From the NCBI GenBank assembly GCA_947462175.1, contig CANHOE010000006.1, positions 1 to 22,218 on the forward strand: a stretch of 22,218 nt of DNA, given 5' to 3'. The notes beneath the pieces are model-generated. The model ran no database searches. It was given only the letters and a program-made list of their open reading frames with translations, and was not told where the DNA came from. Positions 15,061 to 22,218 of the stretch are shown in pieces (the stretch's first letter is position 1; each line of letters starts with the position of its first letter). Made by a program: the position numbers and the translations under genes. The stretch comes from Burkholderiales bacterium (GTDB taxonomy: Bacteria > Pseudomonadota > Gammaproteobacteria > Burkholderiales > Burkholderiaceae_C).

Positions 15061-15201
15061 AAGCCTGGGTCGGGCGTGAGGCTGATGCAGGGCTGCCTGT
15101 TCAGCAAGCCCATGTTCGAGTCGTGTGCCAACGACGAAATGGTGAGCTGGCCGGAACTTCAGCCAGTCTCTCCGCCCACCAGTCCATTGCGGATGGCATA
15201 G
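15061..15201 (+). pseudogene. Possible remnant of an EAL-domain gene C-terminus
   Basis: The plus frame here reads MQGCLFSKPMFESC, which resembles the conserved C-terminal segment of EAL c-di-GMP phosphodiesterases (QG-Y-LFS-K/R-P). Upstream, interrupted by a TGA at 15040-15042, the same frame reads AVARGVG, faintly like the VAEGVE motif that precedes it in EAL domains, with about six residues too many between. No other EAL motif is visible, and the tail runs over the 3' end of the opposite-strand regulator. A chance match is possible. A separate 37-codon reading frame, 14966-15079, has coding-like third positions but no recognisable product. Confidence 0.3.
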
Positions 15202-15803
15202 ACCGTCATCTCGGAGTTGTTGCTCAGGGCCAGTTTCTCCAGCACCCGGGCACGGTACACACTGACGGTCTTCGGACTCAGCATCAGCTCTTCCGCAATA
15301 TCAGAAAGGCGCTTGCCCGACGCGATCATCACCAGCGTCTGCAATTCGCGATCTGACAGCTTCTGGTGCGCAGCTTCATTGGTTGGCGTGGTCAGGCTCT
15401 CGACCAGCATCTGCGCGATCTCCGGGGTCACGTACTTCCGCCCCTGCGCCACGGTGCGCACAGCAGCGACGATCAGCGCCGGGTCGCCCCCCTTGTTCAC
15501 GTAGCCGAAAGCACCGGCGCGCAGCGCGCGGATGGCGTACTGGTCTTCCGGGTACATCGACACCACCAGCACGCGCAGCGTCGATCCCTCTTCCTTCAAT
15601 GCGTGCAGCACATCGAGCCCGCTGCGGCCCGGCAGGTTGATGTCGAGCACCAGCACGTCGCAACTGGCCTGGCGCAACAAGCTGCGCAGCTCGCCGTAAT
15701 CACCCGCTTCGCCCACCACCTGGATATCGGGCGCATCCGACAAGGTGTCGCGGATGCCACGCCGAATCAGCGCGTGGTCGTCGCAAAGCATCACATTGAT
15801 CAT
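15159..15803 (-). CDS. NarL/LuxR-family response regulator (GacA/UvrY-like)
   Basis: Response regulator of 214 residues. The receiver has Asp8-Asp9, phospho-acceptor Asp54 (LVLDINLPGRSGLDVL), Ser82 at the Thr/Ser switch position (VVSMYPEDQ) and Lys104 (GYVNKGG). The C-terminal LuxR-type helix-turn-helix runs from LSDRELQTLVMIASG to LSPKTVSVYRARVLEKL (about 149-191). The N-terminus MINVMLCDDHALIRRGI is strikingly like GacA/UvrY (MINV-L-DDH-L-R-GI), which favours the ATG at 15803; an alternative at 15839 would overlap the kinase gene. It follows the kinase by 7 bases. Its place inside a chemotaxis cluster suggests control of motility or a lifestyle switch, which is inference. Confidence 0.93.
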   Translation of the reverse strand: MINVMLCDDHALIRRGIRDTLSDAPDIQVVGEAGDYGELRSLLRQASCDVLVLDINLPGRSGLDVLHALKEEGSTLRVLVVSMYPEDQYAIRALRAGAFGYVNKGGDPALIVAAVRTVAQGRKYVTPEIAQMLVESLTTPTNEAAHQKLSDRELQTLVMIASGKRLSDIAEELMLSPKTVSVYRARVLEKLALSNNSEMTVYAIRNGLVGGETG

Positions 15804-15810
15804 GACAACA

Positions 15811-16947
15811 TCATAGGTCGCCCCATCCGGTCGGGTCATCGGCAGTGGGCGCGCTCGGCGACGGACCGGCTTCGACGGAGTTCAGCGGCACCGACAGGAT
15901 GAGCGTGGTGCCACTGGCATCGCTACTCAAGTCGACCCAGCCCCCCACTGTGCGCGCCCGTTCGTGCAGCCCGCGGATGCCAAACGAGCGGGCTTTCGCC
16001 AGATCGTCTGGCGACAGACCACGGCCGTTGTCGCTGATTTCCAGCGACAGCACGCCGCCGGCCATCGACAGGTCGATGGTCACTTGCGTCGCCTGCGCGT
16101 GCTTGCTGACGTTGGTCAGCGCCTCCTGCGCGGTGCGATAGGCGACCAGCGGCACGCCAGGGTCGAGCGGCAGCGACTGCTGCGGGGCACGCAGGCTGCA
16201 GGCGATCCCGGTACGCCGCTCGAAGCGCCCCGTCATCCACTGCAAGGCCGCGAGCAGACCCTGCTCGAGGATCGCCGGTCGCAGGTTGTGCATGATGCGC
16301 TGGCTCGATTCGATGGCCGCCGTGACGGTTTCCAGCGCACCCTGCACTCGCGTCTGCACTTCGGCTGAATCGCTGTGGCGCGCGATCCAGGCCAGATCGA
16401 ACTTCAGCGCGGTCAGCGAGCCGCCGACATCGTCGTGGATCTCGCGGGCGATCGCTGCGCGCTCCATCTCGATGCTGGTCTGAAGGTGCTGCGCCAGTTC
16501 CTGCAGTCGCTGCTGCGACTCGCCGAGCTGGCGATCGGCACGCTGCCGGGCGCGCCGTGTCCGTGCGGCTTCAATCGCATGCAGCAGCGCCGGCACCAGG
16601 CGCGCCAGGTTGTTCTTGAGCAGGTAGTCGCTGGCGCCGTTGCGCATCGCCTCGACGGCGGTGTCCTCGCCGATCTCGCCCGACACCAGCACGAAGGGCA
16701 CGTCGTCGCCTCGCGCCATCAGCAGATCGAGCGCCACCAGGCCGGAAAAGCCCGGCAGGTTGTAGTCGGAGACGATCACGTCCCAGGGCTGGTCAAGGGC
16801 GAGCAGGAAGTCGGCCTCGCTGTCAACACGCTGCGAATCGACACGCAGACCGCCGCGCTGCAGATGTGCCAGCGTCAACGCATGGTCGAGTTCCGAATCC
16901 TCGAGATGCAGCAGGCGCAGCGGGGCTTCGGCGGACCGTGACGACAT
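15811..16947 (-). CDS. Soluble hybrid histidine kinase with N-terminal receiver (REC-HisKA_3-HATPase)
   Basis: Cytoplasmic kinase of 378 residues without a transmembrane segment. Residues about 9-125 are a receiver with Glu16-Asp17, phospho-acceptor Asp61 (VIVSDYNLPGFSGL), Ser89 (VLVSGEIGED) and Lys111 (YLLKNN). A coiled-coil linker (about 128-165) leads to the HisKA_3 box with His171 (AIAREIHDDVGGSLTALKFD), then a HATPase with QEALTNVSKHA, DNGRG and GIRGLHERA, as in NarX/DegS-type kinases that pair with NarL-family regulators. The receiver is therefore likely an input: another kinase, perhaps CheA, could modulate it. It is divergent from the CheZ-like gene and is upstream of its cognate regulator. 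The start is ATG 16947, with only a weak AGGCGG ahead. Confidence 0.92.
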   Translation of the reverse strand: MSSRSAEAPLRLLHLEDSELDHALTLAHLQRGGLRVDSQRVDSEADFLLALDQPWDVIVSDYNLPGFSGLVALDLLMARGDDVPFVLVSGEIGEDTAVEAMRNGASDYLLKNNLARLVPALLHAIEAARTRRARQRADRQLGESQQRLQELAQHLQTSIEMERAAIAREIHDDVGGSLTALKFDLAWIARHSDSAEVQTRVQGALETVTAAIESSQRIMHNLRPAILEQGLLAALQWMTGRFERRTGIACSLRAPQQSLPLDPGVPLVAYRTAQEALTNVSKHAQATQVTIDLSMAGGVLSLEISDNGRGLSPDDLAKARSFGIRGLHERARTVGGWVDLSSDASGTTLILSVPLNSVEAGPSPSAPTADDPTGWGDL

Positions 16948-17010
16948 GTCATGAGTATGCCGCCTGCACTCTCGCGGAAAACAGCCCGTGGAAGCGCGCT
17001 GTGATTGCGC

Positions 17011-17037
17011 TCAGGTATTGGAGGTGCGTGCCGAAAA
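17011..17037 (+). promoter_or_regulatory. Candidate FliA (sigma-28) promoter for the cheZ-like/cheY/cheA operon
   Basis: TCAGGTAT at 17011-17018, an 11-base spacer and GCCGAAAA at 17030-17037, matching the sigma-28 consensus at 5 of 8 and 7 of 8 positions. It lies in the divergent gap, about 110 bases before the CheZ-like gene. Confidence 0.55.
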
Positions 17038-17055
17038 TCAATCAAATCAAATCAA
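17036..17055. repeat. Short 5-bp tandem repeat (ATCAA)
   Basis: AATCA followed by three ATCAA units, beginning at the end of the candidate -10. It falls in the presumed 5' UTR of the downstream operon. At about four units it is short, but variation in copy number could shift spacing; no function is shown. Confidence 0.5.
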
Positions 17056-17146
17056 ACAGACGCCTCGGAATCGCGCCAGCGAGCCGTGCGGCACCCATCG
17101 ACGGGTAGCGGCGACGACTGGTGTCCTCACAGGGAGCACAAAGCAG

Positions 17147-17626
17147 ATGGAACACGCCAGACCCCAGGTCGAGCCGACGCAAGCCGGACACGCACCCGCG
17201 CCGTTGATGCTGGCTGCCGACCTGCAGGATCACCTGATGATGGCGACCAACGATCTCGACCGACTGCACACGTTGCTCGCCGATGCCTGCGACACGCTGA
17301 TGCAACGCTTCTACACCGCCACCGAACAGATCCACGCGCTGATGGATGCGCACAGCTCCGACGGTGATGCCAAGCGCGATTCCGCAGCCTATCAGTCGCT
17401 GATGCAGCAACTCGGCGGTGCGGTGACCGCGCTGCAATTCCAGGACATGGCGTCGCAGCTGATCATTCACACCAACCACCGGCTGCGCAGCTGCGTCGAC
17501 ACCCTGGCCCGCGAGGCCTTCGGTGACGACGACGAAGACGGCGCCAGCGTCGTCGAGGCGCCGCCGCAGCGCCCGAACCCCGTCACCCAGGCGGAAATGG
17601 ACGCCGGCTCGATCGAGCTGTTCTGA
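17147..17626 (+). CDS. Small CheZ-like chemotaxis protein (D-x3-Q motif)
   Basis: Helical protein of 159 residues with no recognised name. The central segment reads GGAVTALQFQDMASQLIIHTNHRL; Asp100 and Gln104 are spaced as the catalytic Asp and Gln of CheZ (QDFxDLTGQ). The first ~15 residues and the acidic stretch DDDEDGAS (127-134) look disordered, and the last residues, SIELF, could be a docking peptide like the C-terminal helix of CheZ. It lies immediately before a second cheY and cheA, so it is plausibly a phosphatase for that CheY (inference). ATG 17147 is chosen with AGGGAG at 17131-17136; the open frame extends upstream to 16988 through a region with promoter features, which is unlikely to be coding. 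Confidence 0.7.
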   Translation: MEHARPQVEPTQAGHAPAPLMLAADLQDHLMMATNDLDRLHTLLADACDTLMQRFYTATEQIHALMDAHSSDGDAKRDSAAYQSLMQQLGGAVTALQFQDMASQLIIHTNHRLRSCVDTLAREAFGDDDEDGASVVEAPPQRPNPVTQAEMDAGSIELF

Positions 17627-17679
17627 CCCCACTCCACCAACACTCTGCCACCCCTTTTTACGTTCCTTCGGAGACAGCA

Positions 17680-18042
17680 ATGCACTCAATTCTTGCCGTG
17701 GACGACTCGGCCTCAATGCGCCAGATGGTCACCTTCACCCTGAAGAGTGCGGGCTACCACGTCGTCGAGGCCGTCGATGGTCAGGACGCGCTGGAGAAGT
17801 CCGGGCAGCAGGACTTTGACCTCGTGTTGACAGACCAGAACATGCCGCGCATGGATGGCATCAACCTGACCAAGAACCTGCGCAATCACCCGAAGTTCAA
17901 GGCCACGCCGATCCTGATCCTGACCACCGAGTCGAGCGACCAGATGAAGCAGGCAGGCCGCAGCGCGGGTGCCACTGGCTGGATGGTGAAGCCCTTCGAC
18001 CCGGCCAAGCTGCTCGAGGTCATCAAGAAGGTGATTCGCTGA
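17680..18042 (+). CDS. CheY-like single-domain response regulator (second copy)
   Basis: Receiver of 120 residues. Acidic pocket Asp8-Asp9, phospho-acceptor Asp52 (LVLTDQNMPRMDGINL), Thr82 (ILTTESSDQMK) and Lys104 (WMVKPFDPAKL) are complete. The sequence differs clearly from the first CheY: it has the TTESSDQMKQAGRSAGATGWMVKPF pattern typical of cheY genes that sit directly upstream of cheA, and lacks the MVTAEARKED stretch. GGAG at 17670-17673 precedes the ATG by six bases. It may be a phosphate sink or serve a separate output; whether it binds FliM cannot be judged. Confidence 0.94.
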   Translation: MHSILAVDDSASMRQMVTFTLKSAGYHVVEAVDGQDALEKSGQQDFDLVLTDQNMPRMDGINLTKNLRNHPKFKATPILILTTESSDQMKQAGRSAGATGWMVKPFDPAKLLEVIKKVIR

Positions 18043-18093
18043 TCCGCCAGGCAGCGCCCGACAACACACGCATCCGACGACCAGGGGTGGGTA

Positions 18094-20241
18094 ATGAGTG
18101 ACATGAACACAGACCAGTCCGGCGGTGCCGGCATCGACCTGAGCCAGTTCTATCAGGTGTTCTTCGAAGAGGCTGGCGAGAACCTCGATCGGATGGAGCA
18201 GCAGCTGCTGGCCATTGACATCGAGGCGGCAGACGACGAAGAACTGAACTCCATCTTCCGCTGCGCCCACTCTGTCAAGGGTGGTGCGGCGACTTTCGGC
18301 TTTGCCGATGTCGCCGAGCTGACGCACCAGATGGAAACACTGCTCGACCGGCTTCGCAGACACGAACTGGAGCCGACCGCGCCGATGGTCGATGTGCTGC
18401 TGCAAGCAGGCGACGCACTGCGCTCGCAACTGGCGCGTCACCAGGGCGCCGGCGGCGACCCGGTGGACACCAGCGAACTGCTGGTGAAGATCCGCGCGCT
18501 GGTGTCTGGGCAAGCCCTGCCGGCATCAGCTCCGGCGGTTGTCGTCGCCAAACCCGTCTCCGTGCTGGCACAGCCACCGGTCGAAGCGGCAGCATCCGCA
18601 GCCCCAGTCGCAGCGACCTCGAAACAGGCGCGCGGTCTGGAATTGCGTGTCGGCCCTCTGAGCGATCCACATGAAGCCGATGACCTCGTCGAGCTGTTCA
18701 AGGAAATCGTCGATCTCGGCACCATCGAACCGCTCGACGGCGGCCAGCCCAGCGATGGCCTGCGCAGATTCAAGGTCGTCACCACCAGCAGCGACGAGGA
18801 CCTGCTCGATCTGCTCACCTTCCACGTGGCCCGCGAGAAAGTGGCCCTGCTACCGCTTGGGCCCGGCTTCGGTTTCCACGAAGGCTCGCCCGGCGCGCCT
18901 CCGGTCGAGAACCCACCCGACCCGGGTTTCGGCTTCTTCGAGGATGCCCCTGGTGCGCCGGGTTCAACGACCGCGGCATCAGCAACCCCTTCGGGACCGA
19001 AGCCTGTCACCGACACCATCGCTGCCACGCCGACCCGCACACCTGCCAAGACCGAAAAGGCACCAGCAGCCACCCTCGAATCATCAACGCTGCGCGTTTC
19101 GGTGGAGAAGGTCGATCAGCTCATCAACCTCGTCGGTGAGCTCGTGATCACCCAAGCCATGCTGGCGCAGAACAGCAAGCAGATCGACTCCGCGCTCTAC
19201 CAGCAACTGGCCTCGGGCCTGGCCGATCTGGACCGCAACACACGCGACCTGCAAGAGTCGGTGATGTCGATCCGGATGATTCCGATGTCGATGGTGTTCA
19301 GCCGCTTCCCGCGGATGCTTCGCGATCTCGCCGCCAAACTCGGCAAGAAGGTCGATTTCGTGACGCAGGGCGAGGCCACCGAACTGGACAAGGGACTGGT
19401 CGAGAAGATCACCGATCCGCTGACTCACCTGGTGCGCAACAGCTGCGACCACGGCATCGAAATGCCGGCCGATCGTTTGGCCAAGGGCAAGCCCGAGACT
19501 GGCACGATCACGCTGGCGGCCTCGCACCAGGGCGGCTCGATCGTCATTGAAGTGCGCGACGACGGCCGCGGACTGTCTCGCGAGAAGCTGCTGCGCAAGG
19601 CGCGTGAACGCGGCATCGACGCGCCCGATTCGATGACAGACGGCGAGGTCTGGAACCTGATCTTCGCGCCTGGGTTCTCCACTGCCGATGTGATCACCGA
19701 TGTGTCGGGCCGTGGCGTCGGCATGGACGTGGTCAAGAAGAACATCACCGCGCTCGGCGGGACGGTGGATATTGAGTCGGCCGAAGGCTACGGCATGCGC
19801 GTCTCGGTGCGTTTGCCACTGACACTGGCCATCATGGACGGCATGAGCGTGGGCATCGGCGACGAGGTCTACATCCTGCCGCTGTCCTCGGTGATCGAGT
19901 CGTTTCAGGTGCACGCGCACACCATCAAGACCGTTGGCGGCACCGGCCGCGTGGTCGAAGTGCGCGGCGACTATATGCCGGTGATCGACCTCGAGCGCCT
20001 GTTCGACGTGCCGCGCGGCAACGACGAGAAGACCACCAGCATCATGGTGGTGGTCGAGGCTGAAGGCGGACGCGTCGCGATGCTCGTTGACGAACTGCTG
20101 GGTCAGCAGCAGGTGGTGGTGAAGAACCTGGAAGCCAACTACCGCAAGGTTGACGACGTGTCGGGCGCCACCATCATGGGCGACGGCCGCGTGGCACTGA
20201 TTCTTGATGTCGGCAGCCTGGTGCGTCGGTCAAGGCACTGA
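18094..20241 (+). CDS. cheA: Chemotaxis histidine kinase CheA
   Basis: CheA, 715 residues, phosphorylates CheY in receptor arrays. The P1 Hpt domain carries His59 (IFRCAHSVKGGAATFGF). Residues about 183-254 form a small alpha/beta domain in the P2 position, probably docking the response regulator. A linker (256-290) repeats GFGFxExxPGAP twice. P3 dimerisation begins at STLRVSVEKVDQLINLVGELV (331). P4 has N-box LTHLVRNSCDHGIE (443-456), G1 VRDDGRGL (487-494) and GRGVGMD (539-545). The CheW-like P5 runs about 578-710. All catalytic elements are intact. AGGGG at 18083-18087 precedes the ATG at 18094; ATG 18103 is an alternative. The likely phosphate donor for both CheY proteins and perhaps the nearby hybrid kinase receiver. 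Confidence 0.96.
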   Translation: MSDMNTDQSGGAGIDLSQFYQVFFEEAGENLDRMEQQLLAIDIEAADDEELNSIFRCAHSVKGGAATFGFADVAELTHQMETLLDRLRRHELEPTAPMVDVLLQAGDALRSQLARHQGAGGDPVDTSELLVKIRALVSGQALPASAPAVVVAKPVSVLAQPPVEAAASAAPVAATSKQARGLELRVGPLSDPHEADDLVELFKEIVDLGTIEPLDGGQPSDGLRRFKVVTTSSDEDLLDLLTFHVAREKVALLPLGPGFGFHEGSPGAPPVENPPDPGFGFFEDAPGAPGSTTAASATPSGPKPVTDTIAATPTRTPAKTEKAPAATLESSTLRVSVEKVDQLINLVGELVITQAMLAQNSKQIDSALYQQLASGLADLDRNTRDLQESVMSIRMIPMSMVFSRFPRMLRDLAAKLGKKVDFVTQGEATELDKGLVEKITDPLTHLVRNSCDHGIEMPADRLAKGKPETGTITLAASHQGGSIVIEVRDDGRGLSREKLLRKARERGIDAPDSMTDGEVWNLIFAPGFSTADVITDVSGRGVGMDVVKKNITALGGTVDIESAEGYGMRVSVRLPLTLAIMDGMSVGIGDEVYILPLSSVIESFQVHAHTIKTVGGTGRVVEVRGDYMPVIDLERLFDVPRGNDEKTTSIMVVVEAEGGRVAMLVDELLGQQQVVVKNLEANYRKVDDVSGATIMGDGRVALILDVGSLVRRSRH

Positions 20242-20279
20242 CGCCAGTCCCGAGATTCCGGGCAATTCGCATCCCACTC

Positions 20280-20306
20280 TACATGCGTGCGCGTGTCGGT
20301 CGATAA
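20280..20306 (+). promoter_or_regulatory. Candidate FliA (sigma-28) promoter for the MCP gene
   Basis: The -10 is strong, GTCGATAA at 20299-20306 (7 of 8 matches to GCCGATAA). Eleven bases upstream, TACATGCG at 20280-20287 keeps only the TA-A core of the -35. It lies 36 bases before the GTG start. Confidence 0.5.
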
Positions 20307-20342
20307 GTCCAATGATTGATCTACATCCTTCGAGGAGTCCCC

Positions 20343-22079
20343 GTGAAACTGAATAACTTCAAGATCGCGACCCGGTTGTCGATCGGCTTTGCCGCTGTGT
20401 TGGCGCTGATGATCGCCATGTCGGTTGCCGCTTATGTTCAGATGTCGGCCTCGTCTCAGGATTTCGATAGAAGCACGGATCTCTCAGAGCGCTCCAGGCT
20501 TGCAGACCAGTGGCAGGCAGGGACCGAATTGAACGTGTCTCGCGTCATTGCGATTGCCAAGTCACATGGCGATCCGGCTGTCGTCGCCTACTTCGATCCG
20601 ATGATGAAGGAGACGCACGCCCGCAACAACGAGCTCCAGAAATCGCTGCAAGCTGAGATCACCAGTGTCGAGGGCAAGGCTCTGTTCGCCGAGGCCAGCG
20701 ACAAGCGAAGCAGCTACATCGCAGCGAGAGAAAAGGTTCTCGAGCTGCTCAAGAGTGGTGACAAGGCGGCGGCGGACACTCAATTCACCCAGGTGATGTT
20801 GCCCGCTGCCACGGCCTTCCTGAACTCGACGAAGGGCGTTCAGCAGTTTCAGTCACAGTACAGCGCCAGCCACTCGACTGGCGCCAAGGCCGCCATGGCC
20901 GATGGCCAGAAGTGGCAGATGATGCTGCTGGTGGCCGGGCTCGCGATGGGTGTTTGGATGGCCTACGTCATCACCCGTTCGATCACCCAACCGCTGCACT
21001 CGGCGCTGGATGTGGCACGAGGCATTGCGAACAACGATCTTTCGAACGTCGTGCACTCCGACCGCAAGGACGAGTTCGGCGATCTCTTGCGGGAGCTGGA
21101 CCGCATGCGTGGCTCACTGCATCAGTTGGTAGGCCAGGTTCGTGGCTCCACCGAGTCGATCAGCACCGCTTCTTCCGAGATTGCGACGGGCAACCAGGAC
21201 CTGAGTGCCCGCACCGAGCAGACGGCTTCCAACCTTCAGCAAACCGCATCCTCGATGGAGCAGCTCACCGGCACCGTCAAGCAGTCCGCAGACTCTGCTC
21301 GCCAGGCCAACCAACTCGCAGCTTCTGCCGCCGAAGTCGCCGCACGCGGCGGCGCCGTGGTCTCCCAGGTGGTCTCCACCATGGACGAGATCAATGCCTC
21401 TTCGCAGAAGATCTCCGACATCATCGGCGTGATCGACGGCATTGCCTTCCAAACCAACATCCTGGCGCTCAATGCCGCTGTCGAAGCTGCCCGCGCTGGT
21501 GAACAAGGCCGCGGGTTCGCAGTGGTCGCCTCCGAGGTCCGCAACCTGGCCGGCCGTTCTGCCGAGGCCGCCCGCGAGATCAAGGGCCTGATCGGGGCCT
21601 CGGTCGAGAAGGTCGAATCGGGTTCACGCCTGGTGGCCAATGCAGGCAACACGATGGCCGAAATCGTCAGCTCGGTTCAGCGCGTCTCGGACATCATCGG
21701 TGAGATCACCGCTGCAGCCGCAGAGCAGTCGGACGGCATTGGCCAGGTCAACGCCTCGGTCGTGCAGCTCGACCAAATGACTCAGCAAAACGCCGCTCTG
21801 GTTGAGCAGTCCGCAGCAGCGGCCGAATCCCTCAAGGATCAGGCGTCCAGACTCGCTGAAGTGATGAGCATCTTTCGCCTGGATTCGGCCGGGGCGAGCG
21901 TGAATTCCCCGGCGATTCGCCCCTCGGCCAAACCAAAACATGTCCCGGCGGCAACGTCGTCGTTCAAGCCGACACCCGCACCTCGCGCTCAGACGCACAC
22001 GTCACAACCTGCGGCGAAAGCGGCTCCAACCGCAACGGCCAGCACGACCGCCAGTTCAGATGATTGGGAAACATTTTGA
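20343..22079 (+). CDS. Methyl-accepting chemotaxis protein with DWETF tail
   Basis: Transmembrane chemoreceptor, 578 residues. TM1 lies at about 14-34, then a helical periplasmic ligand domain of about 155 residues (four-helix bundle type), TM2 at about 191-211, HAMP (about 212-265) and the signalling hairpin, with the highly conserved tip at about 362-400 (GIAFQTNILALNAAVEAARAG). Helices TEQTASNLQQTASSMEQLT and the Ala/Gln-rich return strand hold likely methylation sites. A flexible Pro/Ala/Thr linker (about 515-572) ends in the pentapeptide DWETF, matching the CheR/CheB tether NWETF of E. coli Tar and Tsr. The start is GTG 20343, with GAGGAG at 20332-20337; a longer frame begins with TTG at 20316 and is unlikely. 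The ligand cannot be predicted. Confidence 0.95.
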   Translation: MKLNNFKIATRLSIGFAAVLALMIAMSVAAYVQMSASSQDFDRSTDLSERSRLADQWQAGTELNVSRVIAIAKSHGDPAVVAYFDPMMKETHARNNELQKSLQAEITSVEGKALFAEASDKRSSYIAAREKVLELLKSGDKAAADTQFTQVMLPAATAFLNSTKGVQQFQSQYSASHSTGAKAAMADGQKWQMMLLVAGLAMGVWMAYVITRSITQPLHSALDVARGIANNDLSNVVHSDRKDEFGDLLRELDRMRGSLHQLVGQVRGSTESISTASSEIATGNQDLSARTEQTASNLQQTASSMEQLTGTVKQSADSARQANQLAASAAEVAARGGAVVSQVVSTMDEINASSQKISDIIGVIDGIAFQTNILALNAAVEAARAGEQGRGFAVVASEVRNLAGRSAEAAREIKGLIGASVEKVESGSRLVANAGNTMAEIVSSVQRVSDIIGEITAAAAEQSDGIGQVNASVVQLDQMTQQNAALVEQSAAAAESLKDQASRLAEVMSIFRLDSAGASVNSPAIRPSAKPKHVPAATSSFKPTPAPRAQTHTSQPAAKAAPTATASTTASSDDWETF

Positions 22080-22080
22080 T

Positions 22081-22100
22081 CTGCCGCAATACGGCAGTTT
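22081..22100 (+). terminator. Weak hairpin after the MCP gene
   Basis: CTGCCG at 22081-22086 and CGGCAG at 22092-22097, loop CAATA, followed by only three T. It may attenuate rather than stop transcription into the next gene. Confidence 0.35.
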
Positions 22101-22146
22101 CCACAGCACTTCACCACACCCAGGCACCGTCCGGAAGGAGTCAGCC

Positions 22147-22218
22147 ATGAACATGATTACCGACGCTCAACATGTGGCCCAACACGAGGCGGCTCGAGAA
22201 GGCGCCAGCAGGGCAGCG
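22147..22218 (+). CDS. Start of a chemotaxis-region gene, possibly cheW (truncated by window edge)
   Basis: Only the first 24 codons are inside the window, MNMITDAQHVAQHEAAREGA and four more residues, with no stop. AAGGAG at 22135-22140 is a strong ribosome site six bases from the ATG. The residues seen are a polar, probably flexible N-terminus and carry no diagnostic motif. The cheA-mcp context makes cheW the most common next gene in Burkholderiales, which is the only basis for the suggestion. Confidence 0.5.
   Translation, partial: MNMITDAQHVAQHEAAREGASRAA

Noticed and set aside
14946..16947. Mobile-element insertion carrying the kinase-regulator pair
   Set aside because: The strand switch suggests an inserted block, but no terminal inverted repeats, target duplication or recombinase were seen and base usage matches the neighbours.
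17713..20000. Long minus-strand frames opposite cheY and cheA (17713-18513, 19084-19920)
   Set aside because: They mirror strongly conserved coding frames and show no motif of their own.
1..22218. CRISPR array, tRNA or rRNA genes
   Set aside because: No regularly spaced direct repeats, cloverleaf patterns or rRNA-like blocks were found.

Overview
The window looks like chromosomal DNA from a GC-rich betaproteobacterium, most likely order Burkholderiales. This rests on the FlhDC master-regulator pair followed by motAB-cheYZ, strong G/C preference at third codon positions, and intercistronic GC-rich elements resembling the short repeats common in that order. The genus is not determined. I see no tRNA, rRNA, CRISPR array, transposase or phage gene.

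Left part (about 1-5500). A compact plus-strand operon encodes an alpha/beta-hydrolase whose nucleophile position is Cys, a free-standing acyl carrier protein and a FabF-type ketosynthase. It converges, with 11 bp between stop codons, on a minus-strand operon encoding a DevC-like FtsX-type permease, a DevA-like ATPase and a DevB-like lipoprotein membrane-fusion protein. DevBCA exports heterocyst glycolipids in cyanobacteria, so the pairing suggests a small acyl-product synthesis and export locus.

Centre-left (about 5500-10330). An OmpR-family response regulator and a membrane histidine kinase (QseBC/TctDE type) are followed by a three-gene electron-transfer operon: a cytochrome b561, an outer-membrane fused cytochrome-porin resembling the Fe(II) oxidase Cyc2, and a small class I cytochrome c. 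Together they could carry electrons between the cell surface and the inner membrane. A perfect hairpin follows the operon.

Right part (about 10330-22218). This is the flagellar and chemotaxis region: flhD, flhC, a T-tract terminator, motA, motB, cheY, cheZ; then a minus-strand pair (a GacA/UvrY-like regulator and a soluble REC-histidine kinase); then a small protein with a CheZ-like D-x3-Q motif, a second cheY, cheA, an MCP ending in DWETF, and the first 24 codons of a gene that may be cheW. Three candidate FliA (sigma-28) promoters with exactly 11-bp spacers precede motA, the CheZ-like gene and the MCP. The flhD-flhC and motA-motB gaps are unusually long and each holds a copy of a structured GC-rich repeat. 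A possible remnant of an EAL-domain gene lies between cheZ and the minus-strand regulator.

The points most worth following are the Cys-hydrolase/ACP/KS plus DevBCA-like locus, the Cyc2-like electron conduit, and the CheZ-like protein paired with the second CheY.
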